A DNA stretch of 64,000 nucleotides, taken from contig NZ_CP098755.1 of the NCBI RefSeq assembly GCF_023746555.1, positions 1,933,001 to 1,997,000 on the forward strand, in the 5' to 3' direction. The notes under the pieces were generated by a model. The model had not been told where the DNA came from, searched no databases, and saw only the letters and a program-made list of their open reading frames with translations. A program made the position numbers and the translations under genes. This DNA is from Brevibacillus ruminantium (lineage in GTDB: Bacteria > Bacillota > Bacilli > Brevibacillales > Brevibacillaceae). Shown in pieces: positions 1-7,671 of this stretch (within the stretch, counting starts at the first letter, position 1; each line of letters opens with the position of its first letter).

Positions 1-1
1 C

Positions 2-529
2 CAGGGACATGTGAATGCGGACAAGATACAGGTTCACGGTACGATCGATGTTTCGGGAAACCTGGCCTTCAAAGAGGTAGTGGTTAACGGCTCTTGCGAC
101 ATTGGCGGCATGGTTTCCGGGGAAAGTATGGAGATTCAAGGCTCTGTTTCCATTGCACAGGACTGTGAAGTAGAACTTTTTACCGGCAAGGGTGGATTCA
201 CCATCGATGGACTGCTGAATGCAGGAACGATTGACTTCCAGCTTTACGGAAAGGCGAGGGCTAGAGAGATCGGCGGCGAAACCATCACGATTCGCATAGG
301 AAAAATGTTTGGCTTAAACAAGCTGATCAAATCCTTTTTTGGCGGGGCCCATGAGCTGAGAGCCGATGTGATTGAAGGGGACGAGATTTTCCTGGAGAAT
401 ACCCGCGCCAAAGTGGTGCGGGGGAAAAACATCGCGATCGGAGAGGGTTGCGAGATCGATGAAGTGGAGTATACAGGCACCTTGAACATTCACGATGATG
501 CAAAGGTGAGAAGCTATAAAGCCGTTTAG
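2..529 (+). CDS. Bactofilin-like polymer-forming protein, 5' truncated
   Basis: The reading frame is open to the left edge, so the true start lies outside the window; an internal GTG at 11 is not a convincing start because the repeat pattern already runs through the codons before it. The visible ~175 residues are built of short glycine-punctuated beta repeats (VHGTIDVSGNL, VNGSCDIGG, IQGSVSI), the signature of the bactofilin / polymer-forming cytoskeletal family, which assemble into filaments or scaffolds at the membrane. There is no signal peptide or transmembrane segment in the visible part. A strong rho-independent terminator follows at 631-668. The family call is by repeat pattern only; the specific role is unknown. 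Confidence 0.65.
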   Translation, partial: QGHVNADKIQVHGTIDVSGNLAFKEVVVNGSCDIGGMVSGESMEIQGSVSIAQDCEVELFTGKGGFTIDGLLNAGTIDFQLYGKARAREIGGETITIRIGKMFGLNKLIKSFFGGAHELRADVIEGDEIFLENTRAKVVRGKNIAIGEGCEIDEVEYTGTLNIHDDAKVRSYKAV

Positions 530-735
530 GCGCATGCCTGTTTACCATAATTTGGCCATCTCAGAAGTTTCAACACACGCCGATACAAAAAATAAGGAGC
601 GATTCCTCGTTCCAATTGTTCTGGGGCATCAAAGACAGCCACTCTGTGCAAAAGGCTGTCTTTTTTTTGCTCCCCAGATAAATATTCGTAAAAGAAAAGC
701 CCACCAGAGGCTACACCCAAAAAAGCCCGATCCAT
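526..735 (-). CDS. Possible small protein coupled to the TIM-barrel gene (69 aa)
   Basis: The ATG at 735-733 overlaps the TGA stop of the upstream TIM-barrel gene (TGATG), an arrangement typical of translational coupling, and the frame stays open for 69 codons. The product has no recognisable family; it is rich in aromatic and basic residues, with an amphipathic C-terminal part (YRRVLKLLRW). Against it: the frame runs through the + strand terminator hairpin at 631-668, and the AGGAGG upstream is about 20 bases from the ATG, too far to serve it directly. It may be an accidental open frame. Confidence 0.28.
   Translation of the reverse strand: MDRAFLGVASGGLFFYEYLSGEQKKDSLLHRVAVFDAPEQLERGIAPYFLYRRVLKLLRWPNYGKQACA
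631..668 (+). terminator. Rho-independent terminator of the bactofilin-like gene
   Basis: A stem of AAGACAGCC and GGCTGTCTT closes a loop of about ten bases and is followed by eight T residues on the + strand. It ends the transcript of the gene to its left. Confidence 0.85.
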
Positions 736-1637
736 CAGAACCCGGCTTCATCGTCCTCCTGTACTTCACGCCAAGCCTGAAGGGCCAACTGCTTCAATAC
801 CAATCCTTGCTCCCAGCGATTCGAGATCTCCTCCATTTTGTTCGTGCAGAACCCATACCGGTCAATCGCATACGGAACAGGACCCAGCTCGCAGACAAAA
901 GGCAGGACATCCCCGTGCTGCGCTTCCTGTCGCCAATTTTTCATCCCCTGTTTCCACCACGCCAGGAACCGCTCTGTCATCGGGTGTTCTCCCGCTGGTC
1001 CGATATCCACCTGAATTTGTTGTCCATTGGAGATGCGCCCATGTATACAGGATGTACGCTTCAATAATTGCTGAAAGCAATCCTCAGCCCGCTCCTGGGA
1101 GGTAAGCATTTCGCCAGCCAGGACATAGTGGGAAAAATCGATGGTAAAGCGCAGGTCAGGAAGCGCTTCTGCGTATTCGACCGTACGCAGGAGGTCCTGT
1201 GTGATCCGTCCCCGATGCGTTTCCACAAAGACAGGGATGTTCCATTTTTTCCCTTCCTGGATGATGCCGCTCAAACGTTTCACGGCCGCATCCCCCACGA
1301 CGAACGAATCCTTTACCTGTGCGTTGACATAGCTTACGCCAAACTCTTTGGCCTCCTGCAAAAATGTGCCAAACTCATCAGGATCTTCGGGAAAGGCCTC
1401 AATCCCGAATTCCAGTTGATATTGATCCAGCAGTTTACGCCAGAGCTCCGCTTCTTCGGGGGCGGGCAGCCTGCCCATGATGCCGCTGTAACCGGCTTCG
1501 GCGATGTTCGCAATCTTCTTTTCCAGAGACCATTCCCCGCGTTCATCTCCGATTCCTCTCATGGCCCACCAGGATTGGTGAACCTGCAGGCGAGGGGGGA
1601 GGGTAGCCGGATCGTACGAGCTTTTGCAAAAGTTCAT
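735..1637 (-). CDS. Sugar phosphate isomerase/epimerase-like TIM barrel protein
   Basis: This 300-residue protein fits the xylose-isomerase-like TIM-barrel (AP endonuclease family 2) fold: an N-terminal strand leading into IANIAEAGYSGIMG, then FGIEAFP, VSYVNAQ, VFVETHRGR, FTIDFSHY and HGRISNG, where the Glu, Asp, His and Arg at strand ends are the usual metal- and sugar-binding positions. Such proteins isomerise or epimerise keto- and aldo-sugars. The ATG at 1637 has GAGGTGA eight bases upstream. It is transcribed away from the DUF455/deoC/rbs-like cluster and shares its ~250-bp control region, which suggests a role in the same sugar pathway. The substrate cannot be read from sequence. Confidence 0.7.
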   Translation of the reverse strand: MNFCKSSYDPATLPPRLQVHQSWWAMRGIGDERGEWSLEKKIANIAEAGYSGIMGRLPAPEEAELWRKLLDQYQLEFGIEAFPEDPDEFGTFLQEAKEFGVSYVNAQVKDSFVVGDAAVKRLSGIIQEGKKWNIPVFVETHRGRITQDLLRTVEYAEALPDLRFTIDFSHYVLAGEMLTSQERAEDCFQQLLKRTSCIHGRISNGQQIQVDIGPAGEHPMTERFLAWWKQGMKNWRQEAQHGDVLPFVCELGPVPYAIDRYGFCTNKMEEISNRWEQGLVLKQLALQAWREVQEDDEAGF

Positions 1638-1695
1638 CCAAAATCACCTCGATTAAAAGATTGATCAGAAAAGACTGACTACTGAGAAAATGGGG

Positions 1696-1764
1696 TTGAC
1701 AGCTGAAAGAAAAACCTATACCTTTGACTTAGACGTCCATAGAGGTATATACTCCAACATGGAC
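1696..1764 (+). promoter_or_regulatory. Promoter and candidate operator of the DUF455-deoC unit
   Basis: TTGACT at 1724-1729 is followed by TATACT at 1748-1753 (18-bp spacer) or TATATA at 1746-1751 (16 bp). A second TTGACA lies at 1696. The -10 region sits in GGTATAT (1744-1750), mirrored by CCTATACC at 1715-1722, giving an inverted repeat TATACC / GGTATA across the -35 element. The same GGTATAT word is repeated at the internal promoter near 4060, so it is a candidate binding site for the GntR-type regulator of the cluster. The promoter is supported by its elements; the operator is inferred. Confidence 0.5.
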
Positions 1765-1884
1765 ATATCATAATCGTAAAGCTGCTGTTTTTCAAGGGCT
1801 TTTGCGAGTGATGTGCTTTCTGAATGCCGATGCAAAGGTACAGAACGTCACGATACGAAAGACGACGAAGGAGGAGAAGAGCGG

Positions 1885-3270
1885 ATGACAAAAACGTATC
1901 TGCCAGGCACAGAGAGAGGCAAATACATGCGCTACGACACAGCGGTGATCCTGAAGCGTTTTTACCTGTGTGAAAAGGAACTGGTCGTCAGCGAAGCAGG
2001 ATGGATTCCCGGGATTCCCTATTTTGAGATGAAAACACTATTGCCGAAAATCTTGTGGGAAGACGCCATGACTGGCCATGCGCTGCGCGAGAGAGTGTTC
2101 GAGCTGCGTTTCCCCAGCCGCATGCTGGAGATAGGCGAGGACCAGCAATTGATCGACCTCATTCAAAAGGCTCGCTGCGCGCCAAATGCGCTGGCCTTTC
2201 TGTCAACACTGGCCGAGGTATTTAAACCGGCTTTACTTAAGGCTTATGAAACCTATCTCAATCTGGCTGATCAGATTGGGGATGGACCGACCTACCGCTT
2301 TATGAATCTCGCCGTAGAAGAAAAGCAAAGACAAATCCGGGAGATCCGGGAGCTTGTCCAAAAAGAGCTGGCTGTAACCACTCAAGAGGAACGCGAACGC
2401 GCCGAGCGATGGACGCAAGAGATACAGGAGAGCTTGCAAAAGCTGGGCGGAATCGGTCTGGATGCTCCGGCGGCGGCTGGGACCGCTAACACGTCAGAAC
2501 AAGAGCATCACGCAGGCGCAACAAATGAGCTGGCAGCAGGAACAGTGTTCGCCGCTTCGGCAAAAGCAAGCGCAGCAGACAAATACCCGTTTACCCCACT
2601 GGAAACCCCCGCACGGGATGGTCGTTTTCTCCCGGTCCGCTTTTACTGGCCGGACAACGTGGACCCGACATTCCCCTACGGCGAAGGCTTCCAGCTGCAG
2701 CTCCGCAGTGCGGTCAGCCATTTAAACGAAGTATGGGCCGTCGAAAATGCAGGCTACGTGCTGTATGCGTTCGCAGGAGAATTAGGCTGGGACTTTATCT
2801 ATGATGCAGCCCGCTGGGTCTATGATGAAAGCCGCCACTGCCAGATGGGATATCGGCGTTTGAAATCATGGGGCTTCAGCGAGCAGGAGCTGCCGCTGGG
2901 TACCTACATCTACGACAGTTGTCAAGGACAAGACCCCATTTACCGGCTGGGCATGCTGTTCTACTTCGAATCGAAAAACATCGGGAAAAAGCTGGACCGG
3001 ATCAAAAACTTTGCTTCCATGAATGACCGCACGAGCCAACACGACATGGACTTCGACTGGGCGGATGAGACGATTCACACCAGCTACGGCAAGACCTGGC
3101 TGTCGGCCGCTCTGAAAAAACGGGGGCAGGACCCGGATGACTACACCGAGATCAAGGAAGTGTGTGAAACCATCGTGAAGCGCACCGTGGAAACAGCAAC
3201 CCCGGCAGAAATTGAGGAAATCACGGCAATCGCAAACCGGATGATCGAAAAAGTAAAGGCTTCCCAATAA
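1885..3270 (+). CDS. DUF455 family ferritin-like protein
   Basis: The ATG at 1885 has AAGGAGGAG eight to nine bases upstream; an in-frame GTG at 1813 lacks a ribosome site. The 461-residue product has an N-terminal helical part (residues ~1-190), a low-complexity Ala/Thr/Glu-rich linker (~195-235) and a C-terminal ferritin-like domain. That domain shows LNEVWAVENAG and WVYDESRHCQMGY, the paired Glu and ExxH motifs expected of a di-iron four-helix bundle. Members of DUF455 (PF04305) have no established reaction. Its stop is 31 bases before the aldolase start, so it is the first gene of a sugar-catabolic unit. An oxidative or protective role on a sugar intermediate is conceivable but is inference. 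Confidence 0.72.
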   Translation: MTKTYLPGTERGKYMRYDTAVILKRFYLCEKELVVSEAGWIPGIPYFEMKTLLPKILWEDAMTGHALRERVFELRFPSRMLEIGEDQQLIDLIQKARCAPNALAFLSTLAEVFKPALLKAYETYLNLADQIGDGPTYRFMNLAVEEKQRQIREIRELVQKELAVTTQEERERAERWTQEIQESLQKLGGIGLDAPAAAGTANTSEQEHHAGATNELAAGTVFAASAKASAADKYPFTPLETPARDGRFLPVRFYWPDNVDPTFPYGEGFQLQLRSAVSHLNEVWAVENAGYVLYAFAGELGWDFIYDAARWVYDESRHCQMGYRRLKSWGFSEQELPLGTYIYDSCQGQDPIYRLGMLFYFESKNIGKKLDRIKNFASMNDRTSQHDMDFDWADETIHTSYGKTWLSAALKKRGQDPDDYTEIKEVCETIVKRTVETATPAEIEEITAIANRMIEKVKASQ

Positions 3271-3301
3271 AGAGGACACCATTTTAAAGGAGTTGGAGAA
3301 C

Positions 3302-3988
3302 ATGGCTACATTTACGGTAGAACAAGTAGCAGCAAAAATTCAGCATACGCTGGTCACGCCCAATGCTTCTGAGGAAGAGATCAAACGCGTATGCGAGGAG
3401 TGCATGACATACGGGTTTGACGGTGCGATGATTCAGCCCGTCTGGATTCCACAAGCGAAAAAATGGCTGGCTGGCAGCAAAGTGAAGGTTTGCACCGCGT
3501 TTGGCTATCCGATGGGCGGCGCGACGACGTTTACAAAAGTGGCGGAAGCCCGCGATGTCATCGCCGCAGGTGCCGACGAGTTTGACTTCATGCCCAATTA
3601 CGGCTTGTTTAAAAGCGGCCGCTATGACGAGTTCGCTCAAGAGATTGCAGCTGTTGTGAAAGCAGCCGAGGGCAGAGTGGTCAAAATCATGTTGGAGTTT
3701 GGAATGCTGAGCGAGGAAGAGAAAGTGAAAGCCGCCACATTAGCCAAAGAAGCGGGCGTCACCTACCTGAAAAATTCCAGCGGCTGGGGCCAGGGCGGTC
3801 AAGCTACAGTGGAAGACATCCAGCTTTTGCGCCGAATTGCCGGCAACGAGACAAAAGTGAAAGCCTCGGGCGGGATTCGCACGTTTGAGGATGCTGTCAA
3901 AATCCTGGATGCCGGTGCAGAGATGATCGGGACCAGCGGAAGCGTGAAGATTGTCACCGGGAAAGGTGAAATCAGCACGGTCTATTAA
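3302..3988 (+). CDS. deoC: Deoxyribose-phosphate aldolase-like protein (DeoC family)
   Basis: The 228-residue class I aldolase belongs to the DeoC/LacD TIM-barrel family. DeoC cleaves 2-deoxyribose 5-phosphate to acetaldehyde and glyceraldehyde 3-phosphate through a lysine Schiff base. The catalytic Asp (EFDFMPN), Schiff-base Lys (YLKNSSGW) and second Lys (VKASGG) are all present, as is the phosphate loop (GTSGS). Unusual for DeoC are IQHTL where IDHTL is normal, and FMPNYG where the family has MVINIG, so the donor or acceptor specificity may differ. The ATG at 3302 has AAAGGAG nine bases upstream; an upstream TTG at 3293 overlaps that site. It follows the DUF455 gene and precedes a sugar kinase. 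Confidence 0.8.
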   Translation: MATFTVEQVAAKIQHTLVTPNASEEEIKRVCEECMTYGFDGAMIQPVWIPQAKKWLAGSKVKVCTAFGYPMGGATTFTKVAEARDVIAAGADEFDFMPNYGLFKSGRYDEFAQEIAAVVKAAEGRVVKIMLEFGMLSEEEKVKAATLAKEAGVTYLKNSSGWGQGGQATVEDIQLLRRIAGNETKVKASGGIRTFEDAVKILDAGAEMIGTSGSVKIVTGKGEISTVY

Positions 3989-4033
3989 AAACTGCCAAAC
4001 TGTAATTTCAGACTGTTTGGAGCATTATTTATT

Positions 4034-4070
4034 TTGACAAAACGAAAAACAGGGGTATATCATGGTATAT
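4034..4070 (+). promoter_or_regulatory. Internal promoter with GGTATAT operator-like repeat
   Basis: TTGACA at 4034-4039 and TATCAT at 4058-4063 (18-bp spacer) form a good vegetative promoter ahead of the kinase gene. GGTATAT occurs twice (4054-4060 and 4064-4070), and the centre reads as a near-palindrome TATA-T-CATG-G-TATA (4056-4069) covering the -10 element. The same word lies in the promoter near 1746, so both are probably controlled by one repressor. Confidence 0.55.
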
Positions 4071-4121
4071 GAACGTTACTGTACGTTTATGATTTTAGAC
4101 CGATGCTAAAGGAGTAGAGAG

Positions 4122-5066
4122 ATGCAAGCACAAGGGCAGAAGCATATCGTCGTCATCGGCAGCTATAATGTGGGCTTTATTTGCAACACGCCGCGATTGC
4201 CCGTCTGGGGAGAAACGATTCTGGGAAGCGGATTCTCTGTCTGCCACGGGGGAAAAGGCTCCAATCAATCCGTCGCGGCAGCGAAGCTTGGGGGCCATAT
4301 TTCTTTTATCGGCTGTCTCGGAGATGATCCTTACGGAAAATCCGGAGTGGCCATGCTGCGGGAAGCGGGAGTCGCCGTGGATGAAGTCTCCTTCTCTTCC
4401 ACATCCCCTACAGGAGTGGGCTTCGTCTTCCTGAATGAACAAGGCGAAAATTGTATCGTTGTCGACCCGGGAGCCAATCATCAGCTCCTGCCAGACGAGC
4501 TGGAGACAAAGGAAGCCATCCAGAATGCCGATATCCTCGTTTTTCAACTGGAAAATCATCTAGATACGATCAAAAAAGGCATGGAGCTGGGGAAAAAGTG
4601 GGGAAAAACCGTCATTCTAAACCCGGCTCCGGCAACACCCAAACTGGATGACCTGCTCGCCCTCTCCACCATCGTCACACCAAATGAATCTGAGCTGCTC
4701 ATCCTGCACGGAATGGACCCTTCCAGCGAGCTGAATGATGCCGAGTGTGAACGTTTGGCGCGGCTCATCGTTCAAAGAGGCCCGCAAGCCGTTATCGTGA
4801 CCCGCGGAGAAAAAGGGGCGATGGTCGTCACGGCGGATGAGGCATTTCCGGTCTTTGCGCCCAAAGTGAATGCAGTCGATACGACCGGAGCAGGGGACTC
4901 TTTTACGGGAGCCTTGGCAGTAGCACTTTCGGAGGGGCAAACGCTTCGCGAGGCCGTACGCTTCGCCTGCTATGTCGGCGCATACTGCGTCACTCACGAA
5001 GACGTTATTCCAGCGCTTCCAAACCGTGACCAGTTGTACGCTTTCATGAAGCAATTCGAGGGATAG
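4122..5066 (+). CDS. rbsK: PfkB family sugar kinase (ribokinase-like)
   Basis: The 314-residue kinase carries the two PfkB signatures: GGKGSNQSVAAAKLGG near residue 40 and the anion-hole/catalytic motif DTTGAGDSF near residue 255, with Asp as base. Ribokinases phosphorylate pentoses at O5 with ATP in the cytoplasm. The ATG at 4122 follows AAAGGAG by seven bases. It sits between a DeoC-like aldolase and the importer genes; kinase next to DeoC is the arrangement of deoxyribose utilisation (DeoK-DeoC), so 2-deoxyribose or another deoxy-pentose is as plausible a substrate as ribose. The family is certain; the substrate is not. Confidence 0.85.
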   Translation: MQAQGQKHIVVIGSYNVGFICNTPRLPVWGETILGSGFSVCHGGKGSNQSVAAAKLGGHISFIGCLGDDPYGKSGVAMLREAGVAVDEVSFSSTSPTGVGFVFLNEQGENCIVVDPGANHQLLPDELETKEAIQNADILVFQLENHLDTIKKGMELGKKWGKTVILNPAPATPKLDDLLALSTIVTPNESELLILHGMDPSSELNDAECERLARLIVQRGPQAVIVTRGEKGAMVVTADEAFPVFAPKVNAVDTTGAGDSFTGALAVALSEGQTLREAVRFACYVGAYCVTHEDVIPALPNRDQLYAFMKQFEG

Positions 5067-5075
5067 AACCATTTC

Positions 5076-5109
5076 TGAAAACGCTTTAAATGGAACGAAA
5101 ACGTTTTAA
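5076..5109 (+). promoter_or_regulatory. Tandem cre-like catabolite-response sites
   Basis: Two copies of GAAAACG(C/T)TTTAAATGGAA lie 20 bp apart, the first core being TGAAAACGCTTTAA (5076-5089) and the second CGAAAACGTTTTAA (5096-5109). Both are palindromes centred on CG, like cre sites for CcpA and other LacI-family operators. They lie 32-65 bp upstream of the rbsA start and inside the transcription unit, so they could act as a roadblock or control a promoter of their own. Confidence 0.6.
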
Positions 5110-5140
5110 ATGGAAGTAAACGCGGAAAGGAGGGACTTCG

Positions 5141-6655
5141 ATGCCGGCGCTCCTCAGTTTGCAGGACATAGAAAAAAGCTTTGGCCCTAACCAGATTCTC
5201 CACAAGGTTGATTTCCAATTGCAAAAAGGACAGGTGCACGCCCTTCTGGGAGCCAATGGAGCGGGGAAATCCACCTTGATGAAAATCATTGCCGGCGAGT
5301 ACACCAAAGATGCCGGAACCATCGAGATCGAGGGAGAGAACGTTCACATCACCTCACCAGGACATGCCAAACGGCAGGGAATCAGCGTGATTCATCAGGA
5401 ACTGAGCCTGGTGCCCGAGTTTACAGTGGCAGAAAATGTGTATCTCGGAAAAGAGCCGGTACACGGCCTTGGTTCCTTTCTCCTGTTCAAAAGCGAAGCA
5501 GTGCGCAAAACCCAGGCATTGCTGGATCAATACCAGATTCAGCTTGACCCGCACAGCAAGGTCGGTCAGCTTTCCATCGGTCAGCAGCAGGTAGTCGAGA
5601 TTTTGAAAGCGATTTCCGAGGATTCCCGGGTACTGGTCATGGATGAGCCCACTGCTACGCTGACAGCCGCCGAGACGAATCAGCTCTTTGAAGTGATCCG
5701 CTCCTTGCAGTCCAAGGGAATCGGAATTATCTACATCTCCCACCGTCTCGACGAGATCCAGCAGATTTGCGATCACGTCACCATCCTGAAGGACGGCAGA
5801 AAGACGGCAGAGGGACCGATCGAGGAATTTTCCAATGAGCGTATCATCGAGTGCATGGTGGGCAGACAGATGGATCATTACTACCCGAATACGGCCCACA
5901 GTCCCGGTGATGTCATCCTGGAGCTGCAGAATATCGAGAAAAACGGTGTGCTTCATAGTGTTTCCGCCTCCTTTCGAAAGGGTGAGATTGTCGGCATTTT
6001 CGGATTGCTTGGAGCAGGACAGTCTGAGCTTTTGCGCATCCTCTTTGGCGCAGATCAGGCGGACGGCGGTCAACTGATCTGCAAAGGAAAGCCGGTCCAA
6101 ATCGATTCCCCGTTAGCTGCGATGAGCCAGGGGATCGCACTCGTGACCGAAAACCGAAAAGAAGAGGGCTTGATTTTGGAGCTCGGCTCTGATCAGAACA
6201 TGACGCTCACCAGCATGCAGCAATTCTCCGACTATGGTCTTCGCAACCTCGGAAAAATCAGAGATGTTGCCAAACAATACGTGGAGAAGTTAAACATCAA
6301 GCTGCCCGGGCTGCATCATCCAGTCAAGCATCTGAGCGGGGGCAACCAGCAAAAAGTGATTTTGGGCAAATGGCTGCTCACCTCCCCCGATATTATCCTG
6401 CTGAGTGAACCGACACGGGGGATCGACATCGGGGCACGATCCGAAATCTATCACTTGCTTGACCAATTGGCGCATGAGGAAAAAGCGATTGTCATCGCCT
6501 CTAGTGATGTGGATGAGATTCTGGGCTTATGCGACCGCGTCCTGATCATGTTCCGGGGCGAAATCATTGCAGAAGTGAGTCAGGCAGAGGCCAGCATCGA
6601 ACTCCTCATGGAATACGCGTCAGGAGCCCGGCAATCAACGGGGGTGGGGGGATAA
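5141..6655 (+). CDS. rbsA: Sugar ABC importer ATP-binding protein
   Basis: The 504-residue protein has two fused ABC domains, as in RbsA, MglA and XylG. The N-terminal domain has Walker A GANGAGKST, signature LSIGQQQ and Walker B VLVMDEPTA. The C-terminal domain has the degenerate Walker A GLLGAGQSE typical of this subfamily, plus LSGGNQQK and the EPTRG Walker B. It powers uptake of a monosaccharide, with the permease starting two bases after its stop. The ATG at 5141 is preceded by AAAGGAGG. The family usually carries pentoses, hexoses or autoinducer-2; context favours a pentose or deoxy-pentose. Confidence 0.88.
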   Translation: MPALLSLQDIEKSFGPNQILHKVDFQLQKGQVHALLGANGAGKSTLMKIIAGEYTKDAGTIEIEGENVHITSPGHAKRQGISVIHQELSLVPEFTVAENVYLGKEPVHGLGSFLLFKSEAVRKTQALLDQYQIQLDPHSKVGQLSIGQQQVVEILKAISEDSRVLVMDEPTATLTAAETNQLFEVIRSLQSKGIGIIYISHRLDEIQQICDHVTILKDGRKTAEGPIEEFSNERIIECMVGRQMDHYYPNTAHSPGDVILELQNIEKNGVLHSVSASFRKGEIVGIFGLLGAGQSELLRILFGADQADGGQLICKGKPVQIDSPLAAMSQGIALVTENRKEEGLILELGSDQNMTLTSMQQFSDYGLRNLGKIRDVAKQYVEKLNIKLPGLHHPVKHLSGGNQQKVILGKWLLTSPDIILLSEPTRGIDIGARSEIYHLLDQLAHEEKAIVIASSDVDEILGLCDRVLIMFRGEIIAEVSQAEASIELLMEYASGARQSTGVGG

Positions 6656-6657
6656 CC

Positions 6658-7632
6658 ATGACAAACAGCACGAATCCGGTAATCGGCAAACCAGCCGTAA
6701 ACAAACTCAGTCTGATTCAACAATACGGGATGTTTTTTATCCTGATTCTCGTGGCAGCGATCTTCACGATCCTGACACCCAACTTTTTAACCGCATCCAA
6801 TCTGATCAATATCCTCAGACAGGTATCGGTGATCGGCATTGTGGCGGCTGGTCAAACACTCGTCATCATCACAGCGGGAATCGATTTGTCGGTCGGAAGC
6901 ATTGTGGGTCTGGCCGGTGCTGTATCGGCCGGGGTGACACTGGCTACCGGCAATGCGTTTCTCGGCATCGTCGCCGGGCTATTGACGGGCGTAGTGTTCG
7001 GGGTCGCCAATGGTCTGCTCATCTCGCGCTTAAAGCTGACACCCTTTATCGTCACGCTGGCCTCGATGACCATGCTGTCCGGCTTTACTCTGATTTACAC
7101 AGGCGGAAACCCGATCCTGGTGACCAATCCTGTCTACAAATTCATCGGGCAAGGCTACATCGGCCCCATTCCATTTCCGGTCGTGGTTCTCTTGCTGGTT
7201 TATGTGCTGCTTTATTTCATGCTCAAACGCACGGTGCATGGACAGTACATTTACGCGATCGGGGGCAATGAAAAAGCGTCACTGCTGGCGGGTGTACGGG
7301 TAAATCTGCATAAGACGATCGTATACGGGACCTCGGGTCTTCTCGCAGGGCTGGCCTCTGTGATTCTGACCGCACGTCTCTCATCCGCCACACCGGTAGC
7401 GGGTACGGGGTATGAGCTTGATGCCATCGCCGCCGTAATTCTGGGGGGCACCAGCTTGTTCGGGGGCAAAGGGAGCATCGTCGGAACGCTGATCGGGGTA
7501 CTGCTGCTGGGCATTTTGACAAGCGGTATGAATCTGATCAACGTCTCGCCCTTTTACCAAAACGTAGCGAAGGGCTTGATCGTACTCTTGGCCGTGATTA
7601 TCGACCGCATGATTAACAAAGAAAAACAATAA
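6658..7632 (+). CDS. rbsC: Sugar ABC importer permease
   Basis: The 324-residue protein is strongly hydrophobic with about eight to ten membrane spans, and shows the RbsC/AraH-family segments ILRQVSVIGIVAAGQT, ITAGIDLSVGS and AAVILGGTSLFGGKG. It forms the membrane channel through which the RbsB-type binding protein delivers sugar. The ATG at 6658 lies two bases after the rbsA stop with a G-rich ribosome site inside the end of rbsA; longer in-frame starts inside rbsA are spurious. It is part of the A-C-B-D gene order seen here, which differs from the classical rbsDACB order. Confidence 0.88.
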   Translation: MTNSTNPVIGKPAVNKLSLIQQYGMFFILILVAAIFTILTPNFLTASNLINILRQVSVIGIVAAGQTLVIITAGIDLSVGSIVGLAGAVSAGVTLATGNAFLGIVAGLLTGVVFGVANGLLISRLKLTPFIVTLASMTMLSGFTLIYTGGNPILVTNPVYKFIGQGYIGPIPFPVVVLLLVYVLLYFMLKRTVHGQYIYAIGGNEKASLLAGVRVNLHKTIVYGTSGLLAGLASVILTARLSSATPVAGTGYELDAIAAVILGGTSLFGGKGSIVGTLIGVLLLGILTSGMNLINVSPFYQNVAKGLIVLLAVIIDRMINKEKQ

Positions 7633-7671
7633 CCCGTGTCGAGCGGGAACAGAGGAAAGAGGGGGATTTTC

